This document shows positions 34,666 to 43,675 of a DNA stretch of 45,253 nt, one piece after another. The position numbers and the translations under genes were made by a program. The notes under the pieces were generated by a model. That model had not been told where the DNA came from. It was given only the letters and a program-made list of their open reading frames with translations, and made no database searches. Source of the DNA: Planococcus sp. A6 (GTDB lineage: Bacteria > Bacillota > Bacilli > Bacillales_A > Planococcaceae); the NCBI RefSeq assembly GCF_028823615.1, contig NZ_JAPEHT010000009.1, positions 1 to 45,253 on the forward strand, written 5' to 3'. Numbering within the stretch: position 1 is the stretch's first letter; each line of letters starts with the position of its first letter.

Positions 34666-37600
34666 ATGACAGCGACAGACCATAAACAGGAATTAATCGA
34701 AACAGCGCATCTTTACCGGATTTTCAAAGACAATGAAGACACGGAACGTGAAGAAAAAGCGGAATTATTTGCGCGCAAAATCTTGAAAGACCAATTCATC
34801 ATCGGGTTTGCCGGCCATTTCTCCTCCGGAAAATCGTCAATGATCAACGCTTTGACGGGCGAGACATTATTGCCATCGAGCCCGATCCCGACAAGCGCGA
34901 ACATCGTCAATGTCCATAAGGCAGAAAATGACTATGCCATCGTCAACCGCAGGGGAGACCGTCCAGTGTATTTCCCTGAAAACTATGAATTCCAGGCAGT
35001 GAAAGATTTCTGCAAAAGCGGGGACGTCACGCAAATCGACATCGGGCATTCGACTTCCGTGTTGCCAGAAGGCATCACCGTCATGGATACGCCAGGCGTC
35101 GACTCAACGGACGATGCCCATCGGATGTCGACTGAATCGGCTTTGCACGTGGCCGACATGGTGTTTTACGTGATGGATTACAACCATGTGCAATCCGAAC
35201 TCAATTTCAATTTCACAAAGGAATTGCAGAAATATACGGATCTTTATTTGATCGTTAACCAAATCGATAAGCATCAGGAAAGCGAGATGTCGTTCGCGGA
35301 ATTCCAGCAATCAGTTGCGGATAGTTTTGCCGCTTGGGGCGTCGAACCGAAAGGCATCTTTTTCACTTCATTGAAAGTCCATGACTTCCCGGGCAATGAA
35401 TTTCCAGAAGTGAAACAGCTCGTTTCCTCAGTTATGGACAATTGGCAAGGGCATCTCGGCGAAGCTTCGGCGTCTGCACTTCGTCAATTAAAAGATGAGC
35501 ATATCGGGTTTTTGGAAGATGAAAAAGCGGAGCGGCTTGAAGCTTTCGCGAATGTGTTGTCTGAAGAAGAATGGGCTGCGCGCGAAGACCTAAAAAAAGA
35601 ACACGAACTGATCAAGCGCCGCAGTTCTGTCCAGGATTACGACAATTGGCGATCGAATTTCGAGAAAAAGCGCAAAGAGCTGCTTGAAAACGCCAATATC
35701 ATGCCGTATGAAGTGAGGGATGCGCTCAGTGCTTATATAGAAGCGCGTCAACCTGGATTCAAAGTGGGCTTGTTGTTCAGCGGCAAGAAAACCGAAGAAG
35801 AGCGGGAAAACCGTAAACAAGACTTGCAGGACAAGCTGTCGAAAACGATCGACTCACAAATGTCCGGTCATTTAAAAAAATTGATGAAGACCTCCCTGAG
35901 AGAAGCCGGCCTTTTGACGGACACCGAGTCGCTTGAAATCGACAAGATGCAATTCGACTTGCCGTTCTCGGTTGTCGAGAAGAATGTTCCCGAAACGGCT
36001 ACGATGACTGCGGATACGGTGCTCAATGTCAGCAAGAGCCTGACCGCTCAAGTGCAGCGCTGGCTCATCCAGGAAACCGATCCATGGAAAGCTCGCCAAA
36101 AGGAGGGCTTCGAAGGGCTTCCAGACGATGCGGGAACAGAGATCGACATGAAATCCGAGTCGCTTGAACAAAAGGTGCTTGCGATCCGCACGCTCGAGGA
36201 AATGGACGAAGCGATAGATAAAGTGAAAAAATCCTTTACCGCCATTTTGCCGAAGCAGATGGACGCGGCAGAAAAACAAGTGGCCGGATGGCAAGATGCG
36301 TTTCATTTGTCAGCTGAAGACATGGTGGAATTCACGCCATCGATGCTTGAAGAGGAAGAACAGCAACAATGGGACGATGGCGAAAGTGCCCCGACACACG
36401 AACTGGCATCTTTTGATGAACAGCAAGTACTGTCTCGCGTGAAGACAACTGCCGATATTTTAGAGCCGGTGCGAGGATTCTCGGAAACAGTAGCGTATTT
36501 GAAACGCAAAGCGAAGCGTTTGGAAGGCCAGGAATTTACTATCGCCTTATTTGGTGCTTTCAGTGCCGGGAAATCCTCGTTCTCGAATGCATTGATGGGT
36601 GAGACGGTGCTCCCGGTCTCCCCGAACCCGACGACTGCGACCATCAACCGGATTCGCCCTGTTACCGACGCCCATCCGCATGAAACCGCTGATGTGCGTT
36701 TGAAAACCGTGTCGGCGATGACCGAAGATGTCAAAAACTCATTTGCCGTGTTCGGCGTGAATGTGGAGACATTGGAACAGGCCTATGCGAAAACCGATGC
36801 GCTGCCAGACGATGCAACGACCGAGCAGCAAATCCACAAATCGTTCTTGCTGGCCTTCAAAGGCGGATACGAAGCCTTTTCCGGCCATCTTGGCGAAACC
36901 TTGCGCGTAAACCGCGAAGAATTCAGCTTGTACGTCGCCAAAGAAGAACGCAGTTGTTTTGTCGAGGAAATCGATTTTTATTTCGATTGTGAACTGACAA
37001 GAAACGGCGTCACCTTGGTGGACACGCCAGGTGCGGATTCAATCAATGCGCGTCATACGAATGTCGCATTCGAGTATATCCGCAATGCTGATGCTGTGTT
37101 GTTCATCACGTACTACAACCACGCCTTTGCCCGCGCGGACCGCGAATTTTTGATCCAGCTCGGCCGCGTGAAAGACGCGTTCGAAATGGATAAGATGTTC
37201 TTTGTCGTCAACGCCATCGATTTGGCGAATAATGAAGAGGAAAAACAGGCAGTCATCGACTATGTCGGCAACGAATTGCAGCGTTTCGGCATCCGCTTCC
37301 CGCGCCTATTCGGTGTTTCGAGCCTGCAAGCCTTGAAAGACCGCGACATTTCCGGCATGCCGGAGTTCGAAGAAAACTTCCAGCATTTCCTGAAAGAAGA
37401 ATTGAAAGGAATGGCGGTCCAGTCATTGTCGGAAGAAGAACAGAAGACAGTGGACCGTTTCCGCAATTTGATTCAGTCGACCGAAAAGAACTTGGAACGC
37501 AAAGACGAACGCTTGGAAGAATTAAAGCAATTGGAACAGAAAGTACGCAAACGCTATAGCGAAACGATGGCGCCGGTATTGGAGCAAGAAGCGAGCCAAG

Positions 37601-38247
37601 AACTCGGCGAATTGCTGTATTATGTGAAACAACGCGTATTTTACCGCTTCAACGATTTCTTCAAGGAAGCATTCAACCCTTCGCTATTCGCAAGAGAATC
37701 CTCGAAGCAAGCGCTTGATACGGCATTGCGCGATTTGCAGGAAATGACCGCTTTTGATTTCCAACAGGAGATGAGAGTGACCAATCTGCGACTTGCACGA
37801 TTTGTCGAGAAGAAATTGACGGAACGCTTTAAAGACGATGCTGCCAAACTGAAGGACTGGAATTCGGAGTTTTCGTTCCTTCCATATGAAGTGAAAGAAG
37901 CACAGTTACTGGAAGCGGGCCAGCCGTTTGACGATGCTGATTATTCCACGGCTAAATCGTATTATAAAAACAACAAGAGCTTTTTTGAGAAAAACGAAAA
38001 AGAAGCGATGCGCGACGCCTTGCAGGGAATGATGGAACCGGACGCAAGCCGTTACTTGGAGCATGAAAAAGCCGCATTGATCGAATGGTCGGAATTCTGG
38101 ATTGAACAGGAAGCGGAAGGGCTCCGTCAGCATCTGTTGCGCCAGGCGATCGAGCAGATCGAATCGGAGCGCAGCTTGTTGCAGCAAAGCGAAATTTTGG
38201 CTCAATGGAAGCAATTGCACGAAAAATTGATGGAAGGCAGGGGATAA
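34666..38247 (+). CDS. dynA: Bacterial double dynamin DynA
   Basis: This 1193-residue protein carries two dynamin-like GTPase modules in tandem, the hallmark of Bacillus DynA (YpbR), which tethers and fuses membranes and helps cells survive membrane stress and phage release. G1 motifs are GHFSSGKSSMIN in the first half and GAFSAGKSSFSNAL in the second; G3 motifs are DTPGVDSTDD and DTPGADSINA; G4-like NQIDK and NAIDL are present. Long helical stalk segments follow each GTPase. The ribosome site GAAGGAGATATACATATG is very strong and fixes the start at 34666; a frame extension to 34630 is unlikely. The length equals that of B. subtilis DynA as I recall it. Confidence 0.95.
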   Translation: MTATDHKQELIETAHLYRIFKDNEDTEREEKAELFARKILKDQFIIGFAGHFSSGKSSMINALTGETLLPSSPIPTSANIVNVHKAENDYAIVNRRGDRPVYFPENYEFQAVKDFCKSGDVTQIDIGHSTSVLPEGITVMDTPGVDSTDDAHRMSTESALHVADMVFYVMDYNHVQSELNFNFTKELQKYTDLYLIVNQIDKHQESEMSFAEFQQSVADSFAAWGVEPKGIFFTSLKVHDFPGNEFPEVKQLVSSVMDNWQGHLGEASASALRQLKDEHIGFLEDEKAERLEAFANVLSEEEWAAREDLKKEHELIKRRSSVQDYDNWRSNFEKKRKELLENANIMPYEVRDALSAYIEARQPGFKVGLLFSGKKTEEERENRKQDLQDKLSKTIDSQMSGHLKKLMKTSLREAGLLTDTESLEIDKMQFDLPFSVVEKNVPETATMTADTVLNVSKSLTAQVQRWLIQETDPWKARQKEGFEGLPDDAGTEIDMKSESLEQKVLAIRTLEEMDEAIDKVKKSFTAILPKQMDAAEKQVAGWQDAFHLSAEDMVEFTPSMLEEEEQQQWDDGESAPTHELASFDEQQVLSRVKTTADILEPVRGFSETVAYLKRKAKRLEGQEFTIALFGAFSAGKSSFSNALMGETVLPVSPNPTTATINRIRPVTDAHPHETADVRLKTVSAMTEDVKNSFAVFGVNVETLEQAYAKTDALPDDATTEQQIHKSFLLAFKGGYEAFSGHLGETLRVNREEFSLYVAKEERSCFVEEIDFYFDCELTRNGVTLVDTPGADSINARHTNVAFEYIRNADAVLFITYYNHAFARADREFLIQLGRVKDAFEMDKMFFVVNAIDLANNEEEKQAVIDYVGNELQRFGIRFPRLFGVSSLQALKDRDISGMPEFEENFQHFLKEELKGMAVQSLSEEEQKTVDRFRNLIQSTEKNLERKDERLEELKQLEQKVRKRYSETMAPVLEQEASQELGELLYYVKQRVFYRFNDFFKEAFNPSLFARESSKQALDTALRDLQEMTAFDFQQEMRVTNLRLARFVEKKLTERFKDDAAKLKDWNSEFSFLPYEVKEAQLLEAGQPFDDADYSTAKSYYKNNKSFFEKNEKEAMRDALQGMMEPDASRYLEHEKAALIEWSEFWIEQEAEGLRQHLLRQAIEQIESERSLLQQSEILAQWKQLHEKLMEGRG

Positions 38248-38248
38248 T

Positions 38249-39181
38249 ATGACTGTTTTTATTGAAACGATAGATACAGAGAAATACCGTTGGATCGATG
38301 CACGCTTTGACTTAAAGGATTCCGCATGGGGAAGCGAAAGCTTTGCGGCGGAACATGTTGAAGGGGCGATCCATTGGGACTTGGAGAACGATTTATCCGA
38401 TATGTCGTCTGAAAACGGCCGCCACCCGATGCCAAGTAAAGAACAGCTGACGCAATTATTCCAAGCAGCAGGCCTGGAATTAACAGATTCGATTGTCGTC
38501 TATGACCAGGGCGGCTCTCCCTATGCCGCGCGGGCATGGTGGCTGCTTTCTTATGCCGGATTCGAAAACGCTTTTATCAGCCGTGTCGGTTTTGAAGAAC
38601 TGAAGCAGCAAGGCATTGCCACTTCGACAGAATCAACATCCTATTCAGCTTCATCCATTACGCCGGAGTTTGACGATGGCTTGCTTGCGACGCGTAAAGA
38701 CGTCCAGCAAATCGTCGACGGCAAAGAATTGGGCGTCTTGATCGATGCCCGTTCTCCTGAGCGCTACTCTGGTATCAACGAACCGATCGACGCCGTCGCC
38801 GGGCGCATTCCGGGTGCACGCAATTACGATTGGTCGCAATTGGTGTCCAATGGCGCATTCCGGACCGACGAAGAGTTCGGCGGCTTGCTGCAGCCGAAAG
38901 AGCCGGCGGTGGTCTACTGCGGCAGCGGCGTAACGGCGGCTGCGCTGTATGCCATGCTTGCCGAAAAACAGTACGAAGGCTTGAAACTGTATGTCGGCAG
39001 CTATTCCGACTGGATCTCTGATGAGGACAGTGTCGTGGAAATCGACCGCGATGAGCATCCGGAAGCAGCTGATGACCAGACGAAAGCGGTACTGGCGAAG
39101 TTGATCGAAGAAGGCTACACCGGTGAGATGCTGATGAAGAAATTCGAATACGAAAAATCGCTCTTGGAAGATAAAAAGTAA
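38249..39181 (+). CDS. Tandem-rhodanese sulfurtransferase
   Basis: A 310-residue protein with two rhodanese domains. The N-terminal one is a non-catalytic copy (VVYDQGGSPYAARAWWLL, no Cys at the active position). The second carries the active-site loop CGSGVTA near residue 225, as in thiosulfate or 3-mercaptopyruvate sulfurtransferases. About 35 extra charged residues follow. The ATG at 38249 is two bases past the dynA stop, so they are co-transcribed; the functional link is unclear. The exact sulfur donor is not inferable. Confidence 0.88.
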   Translation: MTVFIETIDTEKYRWIDARFDLKDSAWGSESFAAEHVEGAIHWDLENDLSDMSSENGRHPMPSKEQLTQLFQAAGLELTDSIVVYDQGGSPYAARAWWLLSYAGFENAFISRVGFEELKQQGIATSTESTSYSASSITPEFDDGLLATRKDVQQIVDGKELGVLIDARSPERYSGINEPIDAVAGRIPGARNYDWSQLVSNGAFRTDEEFGGLLQPKEPAVVYCGSGVTAAALYAMLAEKQYEGLKLYVGSYSDWISDEDSVVEIDRDEHPEAADDQTKAVLAKLIEEGYTGEMLMKKFEYEKSLLEDKK

Positions 39182-39185
39182 ATAG

Positions 39186-39222
39186 AAAAACGGCATTGCT
39201 AATGACAAGCAATGCCGTTTTT
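39186..39222. terminator. Bidirectional terminator between rhodanese and CNNM genes
   Basis: A 15-bp stem (39186-39200 with 39208-39222) begins with A5 and ends with T5, so it can stop both convergent units. Confidence 0.9.
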
Positions 39223-40536
39223 CTATGATTTGTTTTTCTTGTTCAATTGGACAGTGATGATTTGGTGGTTTTCCATCTCGCGCACGATAAAGCGGAAGTC
39301 GGTCAAGTCAATGACGCCGCCTTCTGCGATGTCCGTGTCCATCATCTGGACCCAGCCTCCGATAGTGTCGATGTCTTCACTTTCTTCGAATTCGATCGGG
39401 AAGCGGGCTTCGAGTTCTGACAGCAACACCCGGGCGTTGACGAGGAAATTATGATGATCTATCCGTTTGATATCATCAGTTTCGTCATGGTCGAATTCAT
39501 CGCGGATTTCACCGACAATTTCTTCCAGGATGTCTTCCATGGTGATGACACCGGCTGTCCCGCCGTATTCATCGACGACAATTGCCATATGGACGTGCTG
39601 GCTTTGCATGCGCAGCAAAACATCCTGGATTGGCGCCTGGTCATGGACGAACGGCAAGTCATGGATCGTCAAGCTTTTCGAGAGATCTCCTGCTGTCGTG
39701 TAGCTCGTCAGCAATTCCTTGATATTGACAAAGCCGATGATGGCGTCTTTATCGCCGTCTTCAGTTACGGGATAGCGTGTATATTGATGTTCTTCAATAA
39801 TTTCCATTAATTCATCATGCTCCATTTCCAGTGAAATGGTAATCATTTGCGTTCTCGGCAGCATGATGTCTTTCGCCAGCCGTTCATCAAACGAAAAGAT
39901 GTTTTGCATATACGCCAATTCATTCTGGTTGATTTCACCGCTTTGGTAACTTTCATGCATCAAATGCTTCAAGTCTTCTTCGGAGTGGCCGTATTCCGGC
40001 TGTAAAGTCCGGATGCCGAGCGGCCGCAATAGGAGCCGTGCCGCTGCGTTAAGCAGCCATAGAATCGGTGCAAATACACTGCCTGCAAGACTCAGTGCAG
40101 GGGCGAGGCGAAAGGCCGCGCGTTCTGCGTACTGGGCCGCCAATGCTTTTGGCGCAAGTTCCCCGATGATCGCACGGATGGAAAAGACCAGCACGAGCAC
40201 AGTGATATAAGCGATTGGGCCTGCCGCATTTGGTCCGGCGTTGTCTGCCACTGCCTGTACAGAAGGCAATTCGGCAATGTTTTTTGACAGCCAGCCAAGG
40301 CCGATTGCTGTCACTGCGATGCCAAAGCGCGAAACGGATAAATAATAATCCAGATTATTGCTGATTTTTTCCAGCCAATTGGCATTTTTACGCCCTTCCG
40401 ACAAGGCTTGTTCGATGCGCGACAAGCGCACCCGGATGATGGAGAATTCCGCTCCAACAAAAAAAGCGGTAAAAAATAAAAGAATACTTGCGGTTGCGAT
40501 ATAAAGATAAAATATACTGTCCAATTCGTCCCCCAT
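39223..40536 (-). CDS. CNNM/CorC-family transport protein (DUF21-CBS-CorC_HlyC)
   Basis: A 437-residue membrane protein. Residues 1-200 form the DUF21/CNNM membrane domain, with about four helices and the conserved VGAEFSIIRVRLSRIE. Two CBS motifs follow (LPRTQMITI and VVDEYGGTAGVITMEDILEEIVGEI). The last 80 residues are a CorC_HlyC domain (FLVNARVLLSELEARF...DTIGGWV). Family members, often annotated as hemolysins, are implicated in Mg2+ or Co2+ export. ATG at 40534-40536 follows GAGGTGAG. The exact ion is inferred. Confidence 0.9.
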   Translation of the reverse strand: MGDELDSIFYLYIATASILLFFTAFFVGAEFSIIRVRLSRIEQALSEGRKNANWLEKISNNLDYYLSVSRFGIAVTAIGLGWLSKNIAELPSVQAVADNAGPNAAGPIAYITVLVLVFSIRAIIGELAPKALAAQYAERAAFRLAPALSLAGSVFAPILWLLNAAARLLLRPLGIRTLQPEYGHSEEDLKHLMHESYQSGEINQNELAYMQNIFSFDERLAKDIMLPRTQMITISLEMEHDELMEIIEEHQYTRYPVTEDGDKDAIIGFVNIKELLTSYTTAGDLSKSLTIHDLPFVHDQAPIQDVLLRMQSQHVHMAIVVDEYGGTAGVITMEDILEEIVGEIRDEFDHDETDDIKRIDHHNFLVNARVLLSELEARFPIEFEESEDIDTIGGWVQMMDTDIAEGGVIDLTDFRFIVREMENHQIITVQLNKKNKS

Positions 40537-40573
40537 GTCCGGGAGCTCACCTCAGCTTTCTAAAGTTGTGCAT

Positions 40574-40579
40574 AGTATA
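40574..40579 (-). promoter_or_regulatory. -10 element for the CNNM gene
   Basis: On the minus strand this reads TG-A-TATACT, an extended -10, about 38 bp before the start. Confidence 0.5.
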
Positions 40580-40646
40580 TCATAAATGGGGAATCTTGTA
40601 TCAGCGGGCAGGCGTAGAAAAATTTAGCCGTTTCCGGCCAAACTTA

Positions 40647-40675
40647 TTGAATGCACTGAAAAATATATTTATGAT
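40647..40675 (+). promoter_or_regulatory. SigA-type promoter of the amidohydrolase gene
   Basis: TTGAAT at 40647-40652 and TATGAT at 40670-40675 are separated by 17 bp, 27 bp before the start codon. Confidence 0.7.
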
Positions 40676-40702
40676 GAACAAAGAGAAAAGGAGTGGTTTT
40701 AG

Positions 40703-42283
40703 ATGAAGGTGCTTATTTATGGGGGACAAATTTATACAATGGCAACAGAAGGCGAGACCGTAGAAGCGGTGCTGGTCTCTGACGACCGCATAGAAAAAAC
40801 AGGGTCTTACGAAGAATTGCGTCAACTAGCCGATAAGGAAATCGATTTGGTTGGACGTACTATGTACCCGGGGCTGGTCGATAGCCACCTGCATCTGATC
40901 CAGCACGGAGAAAAGTTGATGCGCGTCGATTTATCGAAGATCGACAGTTCAGACGAAATGAAACAGCAATTGATCCGCTCGACGGAAGGCCATTCCGGAG
41001 ATGAATGGTTTATCGGAGAAGGATGGAATGAAAACAATTTCCCCGATCGGAAAATTTTCCACCGTAGCGAACTCGATGCCATCTGCGAATCGCCGATGAT
41101 GTTAAAACGCGTGTGCCGCCACGCGGTGCTCGCCAATTCGCGCGCGCTTGAACTAGCAGGCATCACAAAAGAAACTGAAGATCCAGAAGGCGGTGTCATT
41201 GTGCGCGATACAAATGGTGAACCGACAGGGTATTTGCTCGATGCAGCCCAGGATCTCGTTGCGAATGTTGTGCCGGAAGTGAGTGTCGATTATTTAACGA
41301 AAGCGCTGAAAACCTCGGTCGACGATTTGCTCAAGCTTGGGCTGACAGGAGGCCATACAGAAGATATGGGGTATTACGGCCATTACTCACGGCCGCTGCA
41401 AGCTTTCCATAATGTCATCGGCAAGGAAACGAAATTCCGCGCCCATTTGCTGCGCGCCCATATCGCTTTTGAGGAGATGATGGAGAACGCTGACTACTTG
41501 GAACCGTTTATCGATCCAGGCCCGATGAAATTATTCGCTGACGGTTCAATCGGGGGCAGAACGGCATTACTTAGCCGCCCTTATACAGACGACCCATCGA
41601 CTAGCGGTGTGGCGATTCATTCCGATGAAGAATTGAAACGCCTCGTGTCGGTCGCAAGAAAACACGGGGAAGCGGTCGCTATCCATGTCATCGGGGATTT
41701 CGCGATGGAAAAAGCGCTTGATGCGATCGAAGCTCACCCAACGCCTGAAGGCAAGAGAGACCGCCTGATCCATGCGATGGTGCTAAGAGAAGACTTGCTT
41801 GAACGCTTGAAGCGTCTTGATGTGGCGCTTGATCTACAACCGAGTTTTGTGCCTTCGGATTTCCCGTGGGTAGTGGAGCGCCTCGGCGATGACCGTCTCG
41901 CGTTATCGTATGCGTGGAAGACGCTATTGGATGAGGGCATCATCTGTGCAGGTGGCTCCGATGCGCCGATTGAAGAAGTCGACCCGCGCCAAGGCTTGTT
42001 TGCGGCTGTTGCACGCAGAAAGCCTGAAGAGACGCATGAAGGATATTTGCCGGAACAAAAACTCAGCCGCTTCGAAGCGATTCGCTTGTATACGTACGGC
42101 AGTGCGCAAGCTATTTGCATGGAGCATCGCCGCGGCTTGATCAAAGAAGGCTTCGATGCGGATTTCACCGTGTTTGACCGCGACTTGTTTGAAGGGCCTG
42201 AGGAGCAATTGCTTAACGCCGAAGTGGAAATGACGGTCGTCGCAGGCGAAGTCATGTATGAGAAAAATGGAGTGGAGGTGTGA
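40703..42283 (+). CDS. Amidohydrolase (YtcJ-like, amidohydrolase family 3)
   Basis: A 526-residue metal-dependent hydrolase. The metal motif GLVDSHLHL follows the N-terminal beta-sandwich; later ligands are plausible in TGGHTEDMG, AIHVIGDFAMEKALDA and GGSDAPIEEVDP. DGSIGGRTALLSRPY is characteristic of the YtcJ-like group. AAAAGGAGTG precedes ATG 40703. It has its own promoter and overlaps the site of the following SDR, suggesting an operon of three. Substrates of this group are varied, so the function is open. Confidence 0.88.
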   Translation: MKVLIYGGQIYTMATEGETVEAVLVSDDRIEKTGSYEELRQLADKEIDLVGRTMYPGLVDSHLHLIQHGEKLMRVDLSKIDSSDEMKQQLIRSTEGHSGDEWFIGEGWNENNFPDRKIFHRSELDAICESPMMLKRVCRHAVLANSRALELAGITKETEDPEGGVIVRDTNGEPTGYLLDAAQDLVANVVPEVSVDYLTKALKTSVDDLLKLGLTGGHTEDMGYYGHYSRPLQAFHNVIGKETKFRAHLLRAHIAFEEMMENADYLEPFIDPGPMKLFADGSIGGRTALLSRPYTDDPSTSGVAIHSDEELKRLVSVARKHGEAVAIHVIGDFAMEKALDAIEAHPTPEGKRDRLIHAMVLREDLLERLKRLDVALDLQPSFVPSDFPWVVERLGDDRLALSYAWKTLLDEGIICAGGSDAPIEEVDPRQGLFAAVARRKPEETHEGYLPEQKLSRFEAIRLYTYGSAQAICMEHRRGLIKEGFDADFTVFDRDLFEGPEEQLLNAEVEMTVVAGEVMYEKNGVEV

Positions 42284-42285
42284 AG

Positions 42286-43005
42286 ATGGAAACGTTTATC
42301 ATTACTGGTGCTTCGAAAGGCATCGGCCTTGCACTCAGCAAGCAATTGGCAGCGTCCGGCCATCAAGTGATCGGCATTGCCCGCACGCAGCCTGAAGACT
42401 GGACAGGTGCACTGTTCATCACCCATGATTTGACCGATATCGCCGGGATTTCCCAAGTCATGTCACGAGCGGCAAAAGAAATTGCACTTGAGGCGGACGC
42501 GGTCACTTTGGTCAATAACGCCGGAACGGTCGAACCGATCGGCTTTGCCGCTGCGAATGATGGACAGGACATCGAGAAGAGCATCACCTTGAACTTGACG
42601 GGGCCGATGGCTTTGTCTTCCGCTTTCTTGCGCGGGACAGAGTCCTTAAAGACGCGCCGCATCGTCAATATTTCATCAGGTGCCGGCAGAAAACAGGTCA
42701 AAGGCTGGAGCGCCTATTGCGCCGGCAAGGCGGGTCTCGATCATTACACGACCTGTCTGGATGCTGAATATGAAAACCTTAAAGCGGTTTCGGTCGCGCC
42801 GGGCATTATCGATACCGGCATGCAAGAAAAAATCCGGGAAAGCGGGGAAGAGGATTTTCCGCAAATCGAGCATTTCCGCGATTATAAGCGCAGCGGCAAA
42901 CTTAGCACCCCGGAAGACACAGCATCAGGCTTGATCCAGTTGATGCAACGCCCTGATTTCAATGAACTGCCGGTATTGCTTGATTTGAGGGAGCTGCCGA
43001 AATGA
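42286..43005 (+). CDS. SDR oxidoreductase, benzil reductase (YueD)-like
   Basis: A 239-residue short-chain dehydrogenase. ITGASKGIG binds NADP(H), VNNAGTVEP follows, Ser is in NISSGAG, and YCAGKAG has the catalytic Tyr and Lys. The shape, with the C-terminal GLIQLMQRPDF, resembles YueD-type benzil reductases. I take ATG 42286, seven bases from GGAGG at 42274-42278; GTG 42280 is too close to that site. It overlaps the next gene's ATG reading at 43002. Substrate inferred only by resemblance. Confidence 0.82.
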   Translation: METFIITGASKGIGLALSKQLAASGHQVIGIARTQPEDWTGALFITHDLTDIAGISQVMSRAAKEIALEADAVTLVNNAGTVEPIGFAAANDGQDIEKSITLNLTGPMALSSAFLRGTESLKTRRIVNISSGAGRKQVKGWSAYCAGKAGLDHYTTCLDAEYENLKAVSVAPGIIDTGMQEKIRESGEEDFPQIEHFRDYKRSGKLSTPEDTASGLIQLMQRPDFNELPVLLDLRELPK

Positions 43006-43022
43006 AAAAGGGGGAAGCCCAA

Positions 43023-43223
43023 TTGGCTACGAAACAGGAAATGCTAACGAAATTGCGTGAAGCGGACCAAGCAGGCGTTGATGTGTCGAGCCCAAAAGCC
43101 GTCATTACGCACATGCTCGAACGCGGCGATAAAGATGCCGTGTTATGGTTCTATAAAAAAGGAAGCGTCGAATTCGATTTTGACTACTACCGGAAGCTTG
43201 TAGCGGAATTAAAAGCGCATTGA
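43023..43223 (+). CDS. Small conserved-looking protein of unknown function
   Basis: A 66-residue soluble protein rich in Lys, Asp and Glu, without a membrane segment or motif I know; it contains MLERGDKDAVLWFYKKGSVE. I choose TTG 43023 because GGGGGA at 43010-43015 lies seven bases upstream; ATG 43002 is an in-frame alternative that overlaps the SDR stop. It is the last gene of the amidohydrolase-SDR unit and is closed by a terminator. I do not recognise the family. Confidence 0.6.
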   Translation: MATKQEMLTKLREADQAGVDVSSPKAVITHMLERGDKDAVLWFYKKGSVEFDFDYYRKLVAELKAH

Positions 43224-43228
43224 CTAAT

Positions 43229-43264
43229 AACCCCCGATCCAATATTTATGGATTGGGGGTTTTT
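43229..43264 (+). terminator. Intrinsic terminator
   Basis: A 12-bp stem (43229-43240 with 43250-43261, one G-T pair) has a nine-base loop and a T tail. Confidence 0.88.
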
Positions 43265-43310
43265 GGCTGTCGTTTCAGCCGAAAGCAAGCCGCTTTTCGA
43301 ATGTTAATTA

Positions 43311-43319
43311 TGCTATAGT
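43311..43319 (+). promoter_or_regulatory. Extended -10 promoter
   Basis: TG-C-TATAGT lies 55 bp before the following small membrane gene; the same extended -10 occurs before panC. Confidence 0.55.
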
Positions 43320-43373
43320 AGCTGTAGTTGATGTTAGAAAATGACTTAATCTTTCAAAAAAGGATGGAATTCA

Positions 43374-43631
43374 ATGGATACTTTGTTATTTATCGCAATT
43401 ATCGGGGTGGCGGTTTTTGTCGGGATCGCGTCGAAGAAATACTACGATAAACCCTATATCGTCAATTTCGGAATCGCGGCTTTGATGCTATTGCTTGTCG
43501 TTCAGTCGATTTTGATGCAGCCGATTACGATACTCGGCTATATCGCGATTGTGGTCTGTTCGATCGCATTCGTTTTCCAAGCGGTGATCGGCTACCGCAA
43601 TTGGAAAGGCCAGGAGTATACAAAAGCGTGA
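43374..43631 (+). CDS. Small membrane protein of unknown function
   Basis: An 85-residue hydrophobic protein with about three membrane helices (LLFIAIIGVAVFVGIA, FGIAALMLLLVVQSIL, LGYIAIVVCSIAFVFQAVIG). A good site, AAAGGATGG, precedes ATG 43374. It has its own promoter and terminator. I do not recognise the family; the gene is supported by site, length and helices only. Confidence 0.7.
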   Translation: MDTLLFIAIIGVAVFVGIASKKYYDKPYIVNFGIAALMLLLVVQSILMQPITILGYIAIVVCSIAFVFQAVIGYRNWKGQEYTKA

Positions 43632-43632
43632 A

Positions 43633-43667
43633 AAAAGCAGGTGAAGAGAAATTCTTCACCTGCTTTT
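43633..43667. terminator. Bidirectional intrinsic terminator
   Basis: A 15-bp stem (43633-43647 with 43653-43667), flanked by A4 and T4, lies between convergent genes. Confidence 0.9.
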
Positions 43668-43675
43668 GCGTTTCA

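Noticed and set aside
34651-34668. The dynA ribosome site, GAAGGAGATATACATATG, is identical to that of common T7 expression vectors, suggesting vector contamination.
   Set aside because: The bases on both sides are continuous with native genes, and no T7 promoter, operator or tag is present. A short optimal site can arise by chance.
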